The notes under the pieces were generated by a model. It did no database searches. It was given only the letters and a program-made list of their open reading frames with translations, and was not told where the DNA came from. This document shows positions 46,039 to 57,400 of a stretch of 64,000 nucleotides of DNA, one piece after another (position 1 is the stretch's first letter; every line of letters begins with the position of its first letter). The position numbers and the translations under genes are program-made. Source of the DNA: Adineta vaga (Eukaryota; Rotifera); contig CP075494.1 of the NCBI GenBank assembly GCA_021613535.1, positions 4,092,001 through 4,156,000 of the forward strand, read 5' to 3'.

Positions 46039-46964
46039 TTTGTTTGTAATGACTTCGTTATAACAATGCGATGTTTACTGCTAAAATATAAAAATCTTTT
46101 AGCAGTATTACATATACATGATAAAATGGTTTATGCGTCTACTATACCGGCTGTCTTCTGTGAAATTGGATGCTTTCACTTTTTTTTACTGATAAAGTGT
46201 ATTTTCTCGAACAAGCTTCAAGGTGACGCACCTCACAACGCTATTTACTTATTATTCGAGCAGAATAGCGTTTTTTTTCTGTCCTCTCTTTGGTCTGATG
46301 TGGGAATAATACGAATGTTTTCTTTCTTTCTGATGGCAACGAAGGTTGTGCTTTCTGCGGCGTTTCTTAATCGTAAAAATTCTTTTTTTTACATGAAAAA
46401 TGAATAAAACAATTGAGTTTAACATTTAATAATTACACAATTTTTTACTCGCCCGATGTTTAATTATCAAATCAAGCAAAATTAACACTGAATAGAACGA
46501 AAACACAATAAAAGTTTTTCTCTCTTAATAACTCTTTCTAAAAGAATTGAGATTTTCTCTTGATGATGTTTTGGCAGGATGAGGTTTCCCTCGTCAGATT
46601 TTACTAATGATACAAAAATAAAAAAATACACATATATTTTCATTCTCAACAAAATACAATGCGAATATTATGTATCATATGATACAGCTGTGATTAACGA
46701 TATCTTTTTGCCGAGGATGTGAAAAAGGGTAAATTAGATAAACAAAATGCCTAAGACACGCATTCGAACCAGGTTCATGATCATTTGTGTGAGGAATTTT
46801 TTGATAAAGAAATGAAGTTCTATATTTAGAAGAAAAAGAAATAAAAAATACGTCTTAAATTCAGCAGAAAATGAATAGCAGTCAAGATTAAATTTCTGTT
46901 CAGTCAGTATATGGTTTCATTAATAATCGAGATGATTTCTATACATTATTATTAGATGAGAGAA
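46039..46964. other. Intergenic, nothing convincing
   Basis: A plus-strand 113-codon frame at 46066-46407 has Phe/Leu-rich composition and overlaps the kinase promoter; not accepted as a gene. Rest AT-rich. Confidence 0.4.
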
Positions 46965-47471
46965 CTAAGGGTGATATAGTACACCATTACTTAATAAACT
47001 TGCTTTTCCTAACCAACAATAATCTGTTCCGTTTGGTCCATGAATTTGAATGCCAGTAAATAGAGCATACTGACGATTATGAAAATGTTCTACATCTTGT
47101 TTTGCATGGTGTTCTAAGTCAATATGGTGATTGTTTCATAAGCTGCCATTGCTACTTGAAATAAATCGGATACATTTTTGCATCGGTAAAAAGACCAGTT
47201 CTTCTCACCATATGTTTTTTAACATACTCATTTCCATATCATTTTCATCAAAATGAAGATTCAATTTATCTGAAGCAATTTCAACGGTAAACACAGCAAG
47301 AGCTCCACATACTGTTGTTTTCGCACTCATACCACTACGAGTTCTATAGATTGATCCAATACATCTTTCAGGATCTATCGCAATATGTGTAAAACAATAA
47401 TAAATAAATCGAGCATCATCTGGTGCATGATGATGTGCAGCTGAAAAAGCCGTATTACCACAAAATAGCAT
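46965..47471 (-). pseudogene. Decayed LCIB-type (theta) carbonic anhydrase
   Basis: The first open piece (47471-47205) codes FSAAHHHAPDDARFIYYCFTH, IAIDPERCIGSIYRTR, TTVCGALAVFTVEI and NLHFDENDMEMSMLKN. This is the order of the LCIB/LCIC family: SFAHHVPPG, GPHIGI, G.V.R.G, CCGA, then LDLxxDxxDxE. Downstream pieces in shifting frames include AMAAYETITILT and QYALFTGIQIHGPN, the family's C-terminal TGIQIH motif. At least two frame changes and several stops (TGA about 47205, TGA about 47127) break it. Known members are zinc enzymes of algae and some bacteria, so this is a decayed foreign gene. Confidence 0.65.
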
Positions 47472-48145
47472 ACTAGAGAAACAGAAAGTTAAATCATGTC
47501 TTTATCTATTCTTTCCACAGCTATCGCTTGATTATCTGTATCAGATTTGTATTTTTCATCATTATCTAAATTCAATAAAATGTTAGGTGTGTCAATCAAA
47601 TAAAAATGTTAATGTACTTGAACCATTCTTGACATTTTCCCGTCTTATCGTTACTTGTGAACGCCATCGATCTCCATAACAATCAAACTGTTGAACAATA
47701 GCCATTGCATATTTATTATTTTGATGTATGCAATACTGAAAACAATATGACATTTATATTTCATTTTGATGCCCTTTTATTTGCGTAGGTTCACATTAAC
47801 ATCGCAACTGTTTTCTACTCGATTGTTCAATGAAATGTTTTTGTTGAATTTCTGATTATTTTTCTTTCGAAGGTAGAAAACAAACTGAATGTCAGTTTCA
47901 AGAGTATAAATATGACTATAAATTTATATAAAGACAACATAGAACTAGTATAGCAGTACTTGATAGACTAACAACCAAGTCATTATAATTCCTGAACTGC
48001 TGAATATCTTTTCTTTGAAAATACTCATCGATTGTTTAGTTTAAAAATGAAATGAAACCATTTGAGTATATATCTATGTCTTAATGCAACTTCAATTCAA
48101 CGAAATAATGAATTGTTAACATCTATCGAATCGCTTGGTTGAGTT
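47472..48145. other. Intergenic with short coding-like piece
   Basis: Minus-strand YCIHQNNKYAMAIVQQ followed by GDRWRSQVTIRRENVK (about 47755-47640) looks coding and may be an upstream exon of the carbonic anhydrase relic or another decayed gene. The remainder shows nothing. Confidence 0.3.
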
Positions 48146-49173
48146 TCATTTATTTTGAATAATTGTTTTCGTTGATCTTGTTTCTCTTCTAAAATTTGAT
48201 TTTGTACTTTTACGTCTTCTCTGTTCACTACGAGTAAAATGAATCATAGTTAATATAACACTCGTAGAGCCGATTGACATAAACATAAAACCAATACGAT
48301 GTGCGTAGGGAGGTGCACGTCTTATCGATAAAGCTTCTAACAGTATAAACGATGAGTAAGGTAGACCGAGTACAAGATAAGTTCCAATAAGAATTAAAAT
48401 ACGACGAATGAGTATCATTTGACGATGTACACGTTGTGTATTGTAAGCATATAAATCATCTAAAAGAAATATACAGTCGCTCTTCTATTTAGTTTCTTGC
48501 TAATACATAAGATGGACTATCAATTAGATTGTTTATACTTACAATCATATCTTTTTTTTGTAAATTGAACGATTATCCAGTATTGAATCACAATCAATGC
48601 CAATGGCAGTAAATAACTAACACAACAGAGATAAACAATTGTACATGTGTTTGTCATTTGGATAAGACATAGAAATTCATGTTCAATATAAACTTGATTA
48701 TTAGTCATTATGATTGGTAAGACTTCGAGAAATGAAAATATCCATTGTATTAAAATCGCATATAAATAAGGTTGTAGACTTTGAAAATATAATTGATGCG
48801 GATAAATTGCACCAACCAGACGATAGAATGCTTGAGTAACGAAACTATAAGCCAGTGAACAGAAGCAAATATGGGCTAAATATCCTCTTAACTGACAGAA
48901 AAATTGACTAATGAATTCTTCTATTTGATGTTTAGAAAATAAATTACAATATAAAGCATAGATTGCAATTGAACACATATCAATGGACATAATAAGAATG
49001 ACTAAACTTGAGTTACATGTAAGTATATTTGAAACTGTATGAAATGAACGATTGTAAACGATAATAAAGATTAGATATGATGCAAAGACAAAGGCCAGAA
49101 TAGAAAAAACAATGGTTATAATACTAATTGTAGAAAGAATAAAAAATGGTTCGTTGAAAGACGTCGAATTCAT
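48146..49173 (-). CDS. Rhodopsin-like GPCR, two exons
   Basis: Exons 48543-49173 and 48146-48459 join in phase to 314 aa. The start MNSTSFNEPFF gives a short glycosylated N-terminus; an upstream in-frame Met exists but would add a basic stretch before TM1. Seven hydrophobic segments. TM2 has LTCNSSLVILIMSIDM. TM3 to ICL2 reads CQLRGYLAHICFCSLAYSF...FYRLVGAIYP. TM5 ends FTKKRYD, then the intron, then QRVHRQMILIRRILILIGTY (start of TM6). TM7 is GFMFMSIGSTSVILTMIHFT, without a clear NPxxY. This is the divergent class with conserved RLxxxxYP that is highly expanded in bdelloids. Ligand unknown. Intact. Confidence 0.88.
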
Positions 49174-50084
49174 CTTTCGACGATTAATTATTTTAAAACT
49201 CAAGTAAGTTTGAGATAGTGTAAGACTAGAAACGTTTACTCTACTTTCTCTTTGACGCGGCAATGTACAAGATGATAGTGTTATCTTTTCTAAACTTTTG
49301 TGTCTTATCATTTTTCCTACGCCATAATCATTAATATTTGATTTTCATTTATAAACTATATAAAATAAGACAGAGAGTTGAATTCTATTCTTGTCACATG
49401 TGCGCTTCTGACATATGAAGATTCGTAATTAATAATTCTGAAACATTTTCTAAACGTTGTACTCTTGATGTAAATCATTATCATGCTACTTTTTTTCAAT
49501 TGTATGATAGTGATTTCACTGAAAAGTCTATACTAAGAGATATACATAAGAAATATTACGGCATAGTTATCGTAAACTAGATTTTTATTATACAAAATAA
49601 ATCATAGATTCGTGAGTATCGTTATACTTGACATCTTCTTTAAATATAATCTGCTATATTATCTTAATTGCTAAAAAGTATATCATCATAGTTCACAGAA
49701 AGAAGTAATAGCGTGATATTTTAGAAAGATGCATGGTTAAAGTGTCATTTGCGTGAAATTTGAGGGTACAAGGATGCAAGTCTATTAAAAAAAAGTATAT
49801 GAGCAGATGTTGACTTTGAACATGAAACTTTCATATATATTTTCTTCATTACTCTTCTAATTTGGTTGTAAAAAAGTAGTGCAGCGATATATGAAAGTGT
49901 ATTGAAATATTTTTCTTATTTGTTTTCATTGTTCATTATTGATATTAATACTTGTATCAAACGATGCAACATTTTTTTATCAATTCTTTTTATGTGAACT
50001 GAAAAGACTCAACGAAAAAAAAATATTCTCTTAGTGATTGTTCAACATCGATAGCATTCATTTACATTAAAAAGTTTTTTAGTG
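49174..50084. other. Intergenic, nothing recognised
   Basis: AT-rich. Holds the promoter of the minus-strand GPCR and a GAGGGTACAAGGATGCAAG motif near 49763, a G-rich dispersed-motif variant. Confidence 0.4.
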
Positions 50085-50290
50085 AAATAAATTCCTTCAA
50101 AATCAGTCAGCACATGTTGTCTTTTATTTACTCTTAATACAAAAACTATTATTGACATTTCGAAATCATTGTCGTAAATCTCTATGTAGTTTCGTTAAAA
50201 AATTTTAATCAATATTTCTTACATAATCCTTTTTTTTTCAGGCAGTGAATAGACCATCTGAAAAGTAATTTGATAGCATATGTGTACGAA
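50085..50290 (-). pseudogene. Decayed copy of the caspase-like gene's 3' exon
   Basis: About 200 nt align with exon 2 of the caspase-like gene at 53130-53455 in the same orientation. The best conserved stretch is GAGATTTACGACAA followed by ATTTCGAA and TGTCAATAAT, flanked by matching segments. Indels and substitutions destroy the frame. No trace of the catalytic exon was found next to it. Confidence 0.7.
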
Positions 50291-51911
50291 ATAAATCTCA
50301 TCTCTTGAATAAAGAATACGTTATAACTATATCGTCTGATTTAATATGCATCATTATTTTATTTTAATTAGAACTTGTTGAAGATGTCGCTTCTATGCTA
50401 TACAGATCGATCACACTAAGTAATAATACATTTGGATTTGTTGATTCGAAAAACTGTCGATCTAATGAAGCTTCATTGAATGATGGCATGCAATCAAACA
50501 TACTATATTGTCTCATATGATCATTTTTTTGCAATCCAGAGAACATGAGAGATGATGTGATAAAATAGTTCGAAGCCTGATTTTGTAATCCTTGAAACAG
50601 TCGTAAGATGTTTTTGGGAGAAGATAAATTCAGTAGCGTAACTAATGTCCTGCATCGATAATCATATTACATATGACAGTGGATGACACCTTTTTATTTC
50701 CGTATCGATGATGATACATTAACTCCTTTCGAATTCACGTCCACATTCAAAGAATACAAATGTTGATAAACTGATTAGAATTATGATTCTGTCACATCGC
50801 GTTAGTGCAATCAATTAGAACATAACTTAGAATAAAACTGGTTATTTCTGTTTACAAAGTCATGCATAGAGATGTATTTAAGGAAATAGTTCGAATATGA
50901 ACGAGTATTCAATAATAGCTTTGCTAAAAATAATTTATTTCGATACTACAGAGCCTATTCCACTTTCATTGATCAATAATGTACACGAGATGACGAAAGT
51001 CTAAGAAATAATAAAATTAGCACTTTAGAAACTAATTTTTGCAGTGAGAATGGATATTTAATTAAGTTGTACAGCACAAAGAATTCTTTTTGAGTATCCG
51101 AATAATAACAGAATCGGTGTGTTCTGTCTGATCATTGATAGTGTTATACATTGTCCTAGATAAACAATATAAAGTGATTTGATGAAGAGGAACTAATTGC
51201 ATTCATAGTTCAGTAATTCACACCTTATTAAATATGGAAACTGAAAATCATGAGATAAAATACTCAGCATCATTAACTGGCAGCGTGGTTAACCAAGCGA
51301 AGGAAAAGGAGCGACCAATACGGTGCAGATCAAATACTTTCTTTTCTTTGCGAAGCGTCTCAGTTTTTCTACTCATAAATTTCAGATTGATTATTAGTTT
51401 TAAGATCGTCCAGAATGAGACTGCAACGCACAATTCAAATCAATTCCATTAAGCGTATTAACTCGTAAAAGTCGACTGTCTCCTTCCGAGTACATTGTAT
51501 TAATTAGTATAAATAGAAGCTGTAAATTTTTATACGCAATAGCAGATAGTTTCTCAGATAAAGATAATATGGCTAGATATAAATTGAAAAAGAATTATGC
51601 TAAAAGACCTGGGAAATATTAGAAAATAGCTTTTAAATTGAGTCCTTTTTAGATAAAATCTTCTTCTCAGTAATTTTTCTTGAAATATCCTTAGGATTAG
51701 TGCAAAACTATAATAAAAAATGATTGCTCTGTTAGTTTCGCGAGAAATCCTTTCGACTTTTAAGTGTTAACATCGCGTGCAAATATTACTGAGGATGAGA
51801 ATGTGACGCAGCTGTGGATATTTTCCACTTCAACACTCATTCTCTCAATATAAAAACTTTGAGCTTTTCATTTGCTTTTATTTCTAGATTATTTTCCTGC
51901 TACAAATAAAA
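50291..51911. other. Intergenic with minor open frames
   Basis: The minus-strand frame 50364-50546 (Ser-rich) and the plus-strand frame 51234-51452 lack family likeness and are not called. A TATA-like CAATATAAAAACTT lies at about 51846-51859, about 55 nt before the GPCR start. Confidence 0.4.
51846..51859 (+). promoter_or_regulatory. Possible TATA box of plus-strand GPCR
   Basis: CAATATAAAAACTT about 55 nt upstream of the ATG at 51912. Position and sequence fit a core promoter; no other support. Confidence 0.35.
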
Positions 51912-52925
51912 ATGTTGGACGTTGCGTCTATTAATCGGATAACAAATGATCTAACACTTTACGGCAGTTTCATAATACTCATTCTTGGCAACACAGGATG
52001 TCTATGCAATTTCATAACATTTTCATCTAAACAACTGAGACAAAACTCGTGTGGTTGGTATTTTCTGATGTCGACTATAGCAGATTTTCTTTTTCTCAAT
52101 TGTCTTTTACCCACAAAACTGGCTAGTGATTATTTTGGCAACTCCTCAATCACTACATCACCCATCTACTGCAAAATGCGTACATATATTGGATTTGTGC
52201 TACCATCCATTTCTCTTGGTTATTTAGTACTCGCTGCGTTCGACCGATGCTTGACGACATCACAAAGCACACGTCTTCGCTCATTTAGTCAAATCAAAGT
52301 GGCATATCGTATGACATGTACACCAATCCTTCTATATGCACTTACCACGGCACATCAGCTCTACTATTATGATTTACGACCGAAATGTGCACCGCTATCT
52401 GGAATTTATTCTATTTTCATGTCGGCCTACAATATTGTCTGGACAAGTTTAGTTCCGCAAACTGTCATGCTCGTGTTTGGTCTCATCACTTTCTTCAATA
52501 TGCGAGCGAGCCGTCAACGTTTGATAAGCCGAGATGTACACCAGTTAAGTCAACGGCGAAGTCGAGCCGATGTTCATTTAATCACTATCGTGCTAATACA
52601 AGTGCTAACCAGTTCCATTTTGCTCAATATTCGAACAGCATACGCCTCATACTCAATACTCTCAACGAGTCTCGTCAAAGACAATCAACGACTTGCTCTT
52701 GAGTCATTGCTCTTACAAGTGTCAAGCTTAATTTTCTATACAAATTCCGCCAAGAGCTTTTTCTTCAATACACTCACGAGCAAGCTCTTTCGTCAGACTT
52801 TACGTGACCGTCTTCTGGCCTGTTTTATTCTTATAGCACCATGGAATACTCGTATTCATCCCATCATAAAAAGAAAAGTCGAATCGAATCAATTGAACAA
52901 TGTACGAACGATATTCGCTCAATAA
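51912..52925 (+). CDS. Rhodopsin-like GPCR, single exon
   Basis: 337 aa, seven hydrophobic segments. TM1 has ILILGNTGCLCN (GN motif). TM2 has STIADFLFLNC (the conserved Asp). TM3 begins after CKMRTYIGF and ends LAAFDRCLTTS, with DRC for DRY. ECL2 Cys is in LRPKCAPLSG. A basic ICL3 (RASRQRLISRD, QRRSRADVH) precedes TM6. TM7 reads SLIFYTNSAKSFFFNTLTS, with NSxxF for NPxxY. It belongs to the FMRFamide/peptide-receptor-like group common in bdelloids. The third-position base use is richer in C than in neighbouring genes, which may show a different age or origin. Intact. Confidence 0.9.
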   Translation: MLDVASINRITNDLTLYGSFIILILGNTGCLCNFITFSSKQLRQNSCGWYFLMSTIADFLFLNCLLPTKLASDYFGNSSITTSPIYCKMRTYIGFVLPSISLGYLVLAAFDRCLTTSQSTRLRSFSQIKVAYRMTCTPILLYALTTAHQLYYYDLRPKCAPLSGIYSIFMSAYNIVWTSLVPQTVMLVFGLITFFNMRASRQRLISRDVHQLSQRRSRADVHLITIVLIQVLTSSILLNIRTAYASYSILSTSLVKDNQRLALESLLLQVSSLIFYTNSAKSFFFNTLTSKLFRQTLRDRLLACFILIAPWNTRIHPIIKRKVESNQLNNVRTIFAQ

Positions 52926-53129
52926 ACGAACAACAATGACTGCGCCAATATCGACATGCTCTTTATGTTAGTCTCTTAATTGTCTTGCTCCTTTTTCTCC
53001 CATCATATTTACCTAACCACTTGCTCAATTTTATTTTGCTCATTGAGGGCTTAATTGCATATGATGAGAATTAAATGTAAACGACGCATACCCGTCCTCC
53101 TTAGATCTCTTCTATGTATCATCAATCAT

Positions 53130-53971
53130 TTATTTGCATTTTGTTTTCCTTTTGTCTTCATTTGAATTCAACGGCTTTTCAGTTAAATAAATTGGTTCTA
53201 AATCGATCAAACCATCAAAACGTGTTGGCTTTTGTCGTTGTTTACTTTCGATGCAAACACCATTATTGACACTTCGAAATAATTGTCGTAAATCTCTATT
53301 TGGCTTTTTTAAATGTTTTAATAAATGTTTCGCATATAATCCATTTCTTTCAGTTAATAAGCCATCCGAAGCAATTTGATATTGACTACAAGCGAACACA
53401 ACATATGTACCTTTGGGAACCTTCGTTTCATCTGAATTATTACTTTCATATTTGACTAAACAAATATTATGTAAGAGAGATTATCTAAGTATTTGTTTTC
53501 CTTACCATTCCTTCCTCTTCTTCTTCGTGTGTAGGAATACGATAATCGACAACAATCTAATATAAATATGATAATAGACGATGGAAACTGTTGCGACCAT
53601 TGGTGAAGAATCTGTTCACTATGAATTACACAATTCTCAATTCCTTGATCATTTTCAATGAATTCATCATCAATTGGTAATAAATAATTCTTTCCATTCA
53701 TTTCACAACCATGGCCAGAGAAATAGAACAAAATCAAATCACCATCAAGTATTGTTTTCGAAAAATCCGAAAAAGCATTAATCATTTCTGAATTACATAA
53801 GTCATGGTGCTTGTCTACTTGAAATTGCATAGTTCGTAAAACAAAACCAATATCATTGACGTCATTGATTGTATGATAAAGTTGATCTTCATCCTGACAA
53901 TAGTTTTGATTTCCAATAAGTAATGCAACTTTACGTTTAAAAGTTGAAAGGTTGGAACTTGTAGTATCCAT
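53130..53971 (-). CDS. Caspase-fold cysteine peptidase (peptidase C14, p20-like)
   Basis: Exons 53506-53971 and 53130-53455 join in phase to 263 aa. The start is the ATG of MDTTSSNLSTFKRKVALLIG. The caspase core shows RKVALLIGNQNYC at strand 1, LFYFSGHGCEMNG with catalytic His (about residue 87), and IIIFILDCCR with catalytic Cys (about residue 140). Further conserved parts are TYVVFACSQYQIASD (substrate pocket region) and the NGLYAKHLLKHLKK helix. There is no death-fold prodomain. The form is of the metacaspase/paracaspase-like p20 group rather than apoptotic caspases; Arg or Asp specificity cannot be told. A decayed copy of exon 2 lies 3 kb away. Intact. Confidence 0.88.
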
Positions 53972-54431
53972 CGAATCAAATGCAAACTGTATGTTGCAAT
54001 ATTCTTTTTTCTGCTTTCAAATAGATATGAGTCATACAGGAGTGTTACGAAAGATTTCATAGGTATTTCACAATCATAACTCTAAATCAATATTTTCTTT
54101 CTCACTTTGTCGTATCACGTTACCTCTATTTATTTGAACATAGAAAAACATATTGAAGTGATTGGTTATTGTTATGTGTTTATGTTAAAGAATATATAAA
54201 ACAAATCAAATATGATGAGTATCATTTCAGTAAATCAGTTCATAGTTGTTCATATTCATTGTTCAGGTGTAGATAATCATATCTATATACTTTCAATCAC
54301 ACATTCCCTCTTTTATTATTGATAGTGAATAAAATCATAAGAGAAGGGCAAAAAAAATCAAAGAAATTTGTAGAAAACTTGTTTAAATGAAAACGGAAAT
54401 TGTAAAAAGTGTTAGAAGAAGATTTATGAGT
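53972..54431. other. Intergenic
   Basis: AT-rich. Promoter side of the caspase-like gene and 3' side of the lectin receptor. Nothing recognised. Confidence 0.4.
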
Positions 54432-57400
54432 TTAATCCATATCGAATTCATTCATAGTTGATATTGGAGAGTAAAAAGAATTGGCAGTTCGTCTATCATT
54501 TTGTGCTTTCTTCTTAATGTGATATTTCTTCCACCATATAGTACCAAGTACAAGAAGAACAACGGCAGATATAATGCTCAATATGAAAAACACTGGTCTA
54601 TGATTTCTGCTGACTGATTTGTTTCCCTTTTCCATATCATTTGTTGATCCATCGATAGAAATACTAAAAACAAAAAAAAAGCATTCCACCAAGACTGAAA
54701 AAATAAATTAACAATTCCTATTAATAATCTCTTTGTTCAGTATGACAATCAATTTTGATCAAAATTCTAAATTACTATATATTATTCAAATTAAAAGAGG
54801 ATTATAGGAAACTTCTCACTTAGTTATATCATTATATTTTTAGATAGGCTTCAATAAAGTTTAGATGTGATTCATGTCGACCTGTATATTTTCTTTTAAA
54901 TATAATTATCTTATTGGTCTATAACCACTGGCAGGACTGATTAAATTGCACATAAAAGAAATTTACTCTAATGCTCAAAATTTTATCTATACAAGGATGA
55001 TAGTTTTTAAGAAGATCAACTAACCGTTTCGCTTGAATGATTGCCGATTTTTCAATTGGTAATTTTTGGCATATAACAGCTGCTAGTTGCTCACAACCTA
55101 TATCAGCACATGAAAACGATGAATATTCTTCCGATCGAAAATTAAAAGATCCACAACCAATGTTTATAGAATTCGATGTCTTTTTTTTTGCGAGCTCAGA
55201 TTTCGAGTGTGGTGTTAACTTTTGAAAACGGGAACGAAAAGTACTTTCACATTTGTCAGCTCGTAAGGGGAACGAATATGAGTAACTTTGTGTGTTTTTA
55301 TTTTTCGTGTTATATCGCACAACAGTATGTTTTTGATTATCATAAATAACATTAACATGCGCAATACCAGACCACACGTAAATACGACGATATGATAATA
55401 ACACTTCTTTGATCATTGTTATCGTCGCTGATGTTTCAGGTATAAAAAGTGTCGCATTATCACGTGTACATTCAGCTTTTGCTTCGTTCCAAGTTGTTTC
55501 ATGAAAATTTACCTTATAACAATAGTCATTTATTAAGTAATATGCTTCATCATCTCCACAAGTGTAATCGATTGTTGTTTTGACTGATATATCCAATGAA
55601 GAACCATGCTCAATCGGACGAATAACAGTTGAATTAGGTTCCCAATGTTTGTGAACACAAACCGGCATAGCAGATTCAGATGGACATTCATTTGATTCAG
55701 TTAAACATCGTTCATAATCTATCTTATTATCAACCTGAATCCTTTCAAAACTAAGCACAATACAATGTGGATCGAAAGAATCTGATGTTTTAGAGCATCG
55801 TTGAATGGCACGGTTTGATGTTTGACTAGTATTCATAAAATTGGATGCACGATCAACCCAGAAATGTTTTTTTCTATCAGGCATATCGAACGAATTAGTT
55901 ACACTACGGGTTATATCGATGGCCGAACTTGATAAGATATCTTGAATTTCTAAAATGTCATTGACTTTTGCAAGAGTACTATCAATCGATTTACAATGAG
56001 ATTGTGCATCAGGAAAAGCGTGTGCCTTCTGTAGGGTATCATCAAACATACATCGTTTTTTATCATCATTCACGATAAAACCTCAAAGAATAGTAAAATG
56101 TATTTTCTTTCTTTAGCGAGCAAGTTTGCCCTTTTTTTCGTTTTCTTACCAGTCGGACAGCTCAGTTTCAGAGCATACGTTGAATAAATTGATGCATTAT
56201 TTTCAGCTCCGCATGTATGAAAATAATTACCTGGACACTCTCGATTACAAGACAGATCTTGTGACTTGAATACATTCGATGGTTTTCTTCGTGGCGGTAA
56301 ATTATTTGTACATAAGCATTTGTTGCTATTAAGAAGAGCATAACTTTGATTATATCTATTACATATTTCCAAACAATGACGTGGATGTGTATCGTATGCA
56401 TGTTTGATATTGAATTGGTACATGGTTGATGGATTTATTGAATGTAAGTAGATGCAACTATCATAACTGAAAGGAGGATTTGATTCAGTTATTCTACTGT
56501 AATCATATGATGACAATAAACTAATAGTGAGATTGTAAACAATGATTGTATTTTCATCCCCACATTGTTCATGTTTGTTTCCTAATGGTGTGAATAATGA
56601 AATTCAAAAGATATCGATGCAGATACTTCTGACATAAGAGTAGTCAAACTTCGGTTTCACGACACTTCGGTGAACAAGAAATATGCGCAACTCACTAAGG
56701 CCCGCTAGATCCAAAAATTCTATACCTATTCCTGCACCCTCTAGTTTTTAAGATTTGTAGATCCGGATCCGGACTGACACTCACTGTATTAGAGATTTTT
56801 GCATTCACCTTCGGTCACCAATACTCATTTCAATAAATATTAAAAAATAAAGAAAATACTGAATTTAAACGTTCTCAGAACACTTGAACCGCTTGAAAAA
56901 ACCCTTTTTCTATTGCATTCGGTTTGAGATATTCGATTAAATCTAAAGTGATTATAGTGAAGAATTTCTGAAAAATCATAGTCCCAATCTTTCATTATAG
57001 GAAGAGCAATTAATGTTCTGTAAAATAAGACTGACCAATTTATTATATTTCAATATTTATTTCATGAGTAGCTGCTCATTTCCAGTTGCTCTAGCAAGTA
57101 CAGAATTAATTTAACTTTAAAATATGATTTTCGTGAAGTGAATCAGTGGAGAATATCCATCAAATAAAATTTTAGGGATCTATAAGATACCACTATAATG
57201 AACAAGAGTAACATACCTGGACAAGGACGCCCACATTGTAGTTTTTTATACTTGGAATGTAATGATGAAGTTTTATTTAGCCATATAGCACCATAATTCA
57301 AACAATAACATCTATTCATTTGAAGAACAGCTAATCTCGTTTCTAACTTTCGACAGATAGATAAACATAATTTATGTGTTAAATGATTGGATATGACCGA

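Noticed and set aside
46066-46407. Plus-strand 113-codon open frame with hydrophobic stretches
   Set aside because: Lies opposite and just upstream of the eIF2-type kinase start, is Phe/Leu-rich and has no family likeness; probably chance in T-rich DNA.
46745-46790. B-box-like GGTTCGAATGC on the minus strand
   Set aside because: No cloverleaf could be drawn around it; the T-stem does not pair and no A box lies at the right distance.
51234-51452. Plus- and minus-strand open frames of 60-72 codons
   Set aside because: Overlapping frames on both strands, no domain likeness.
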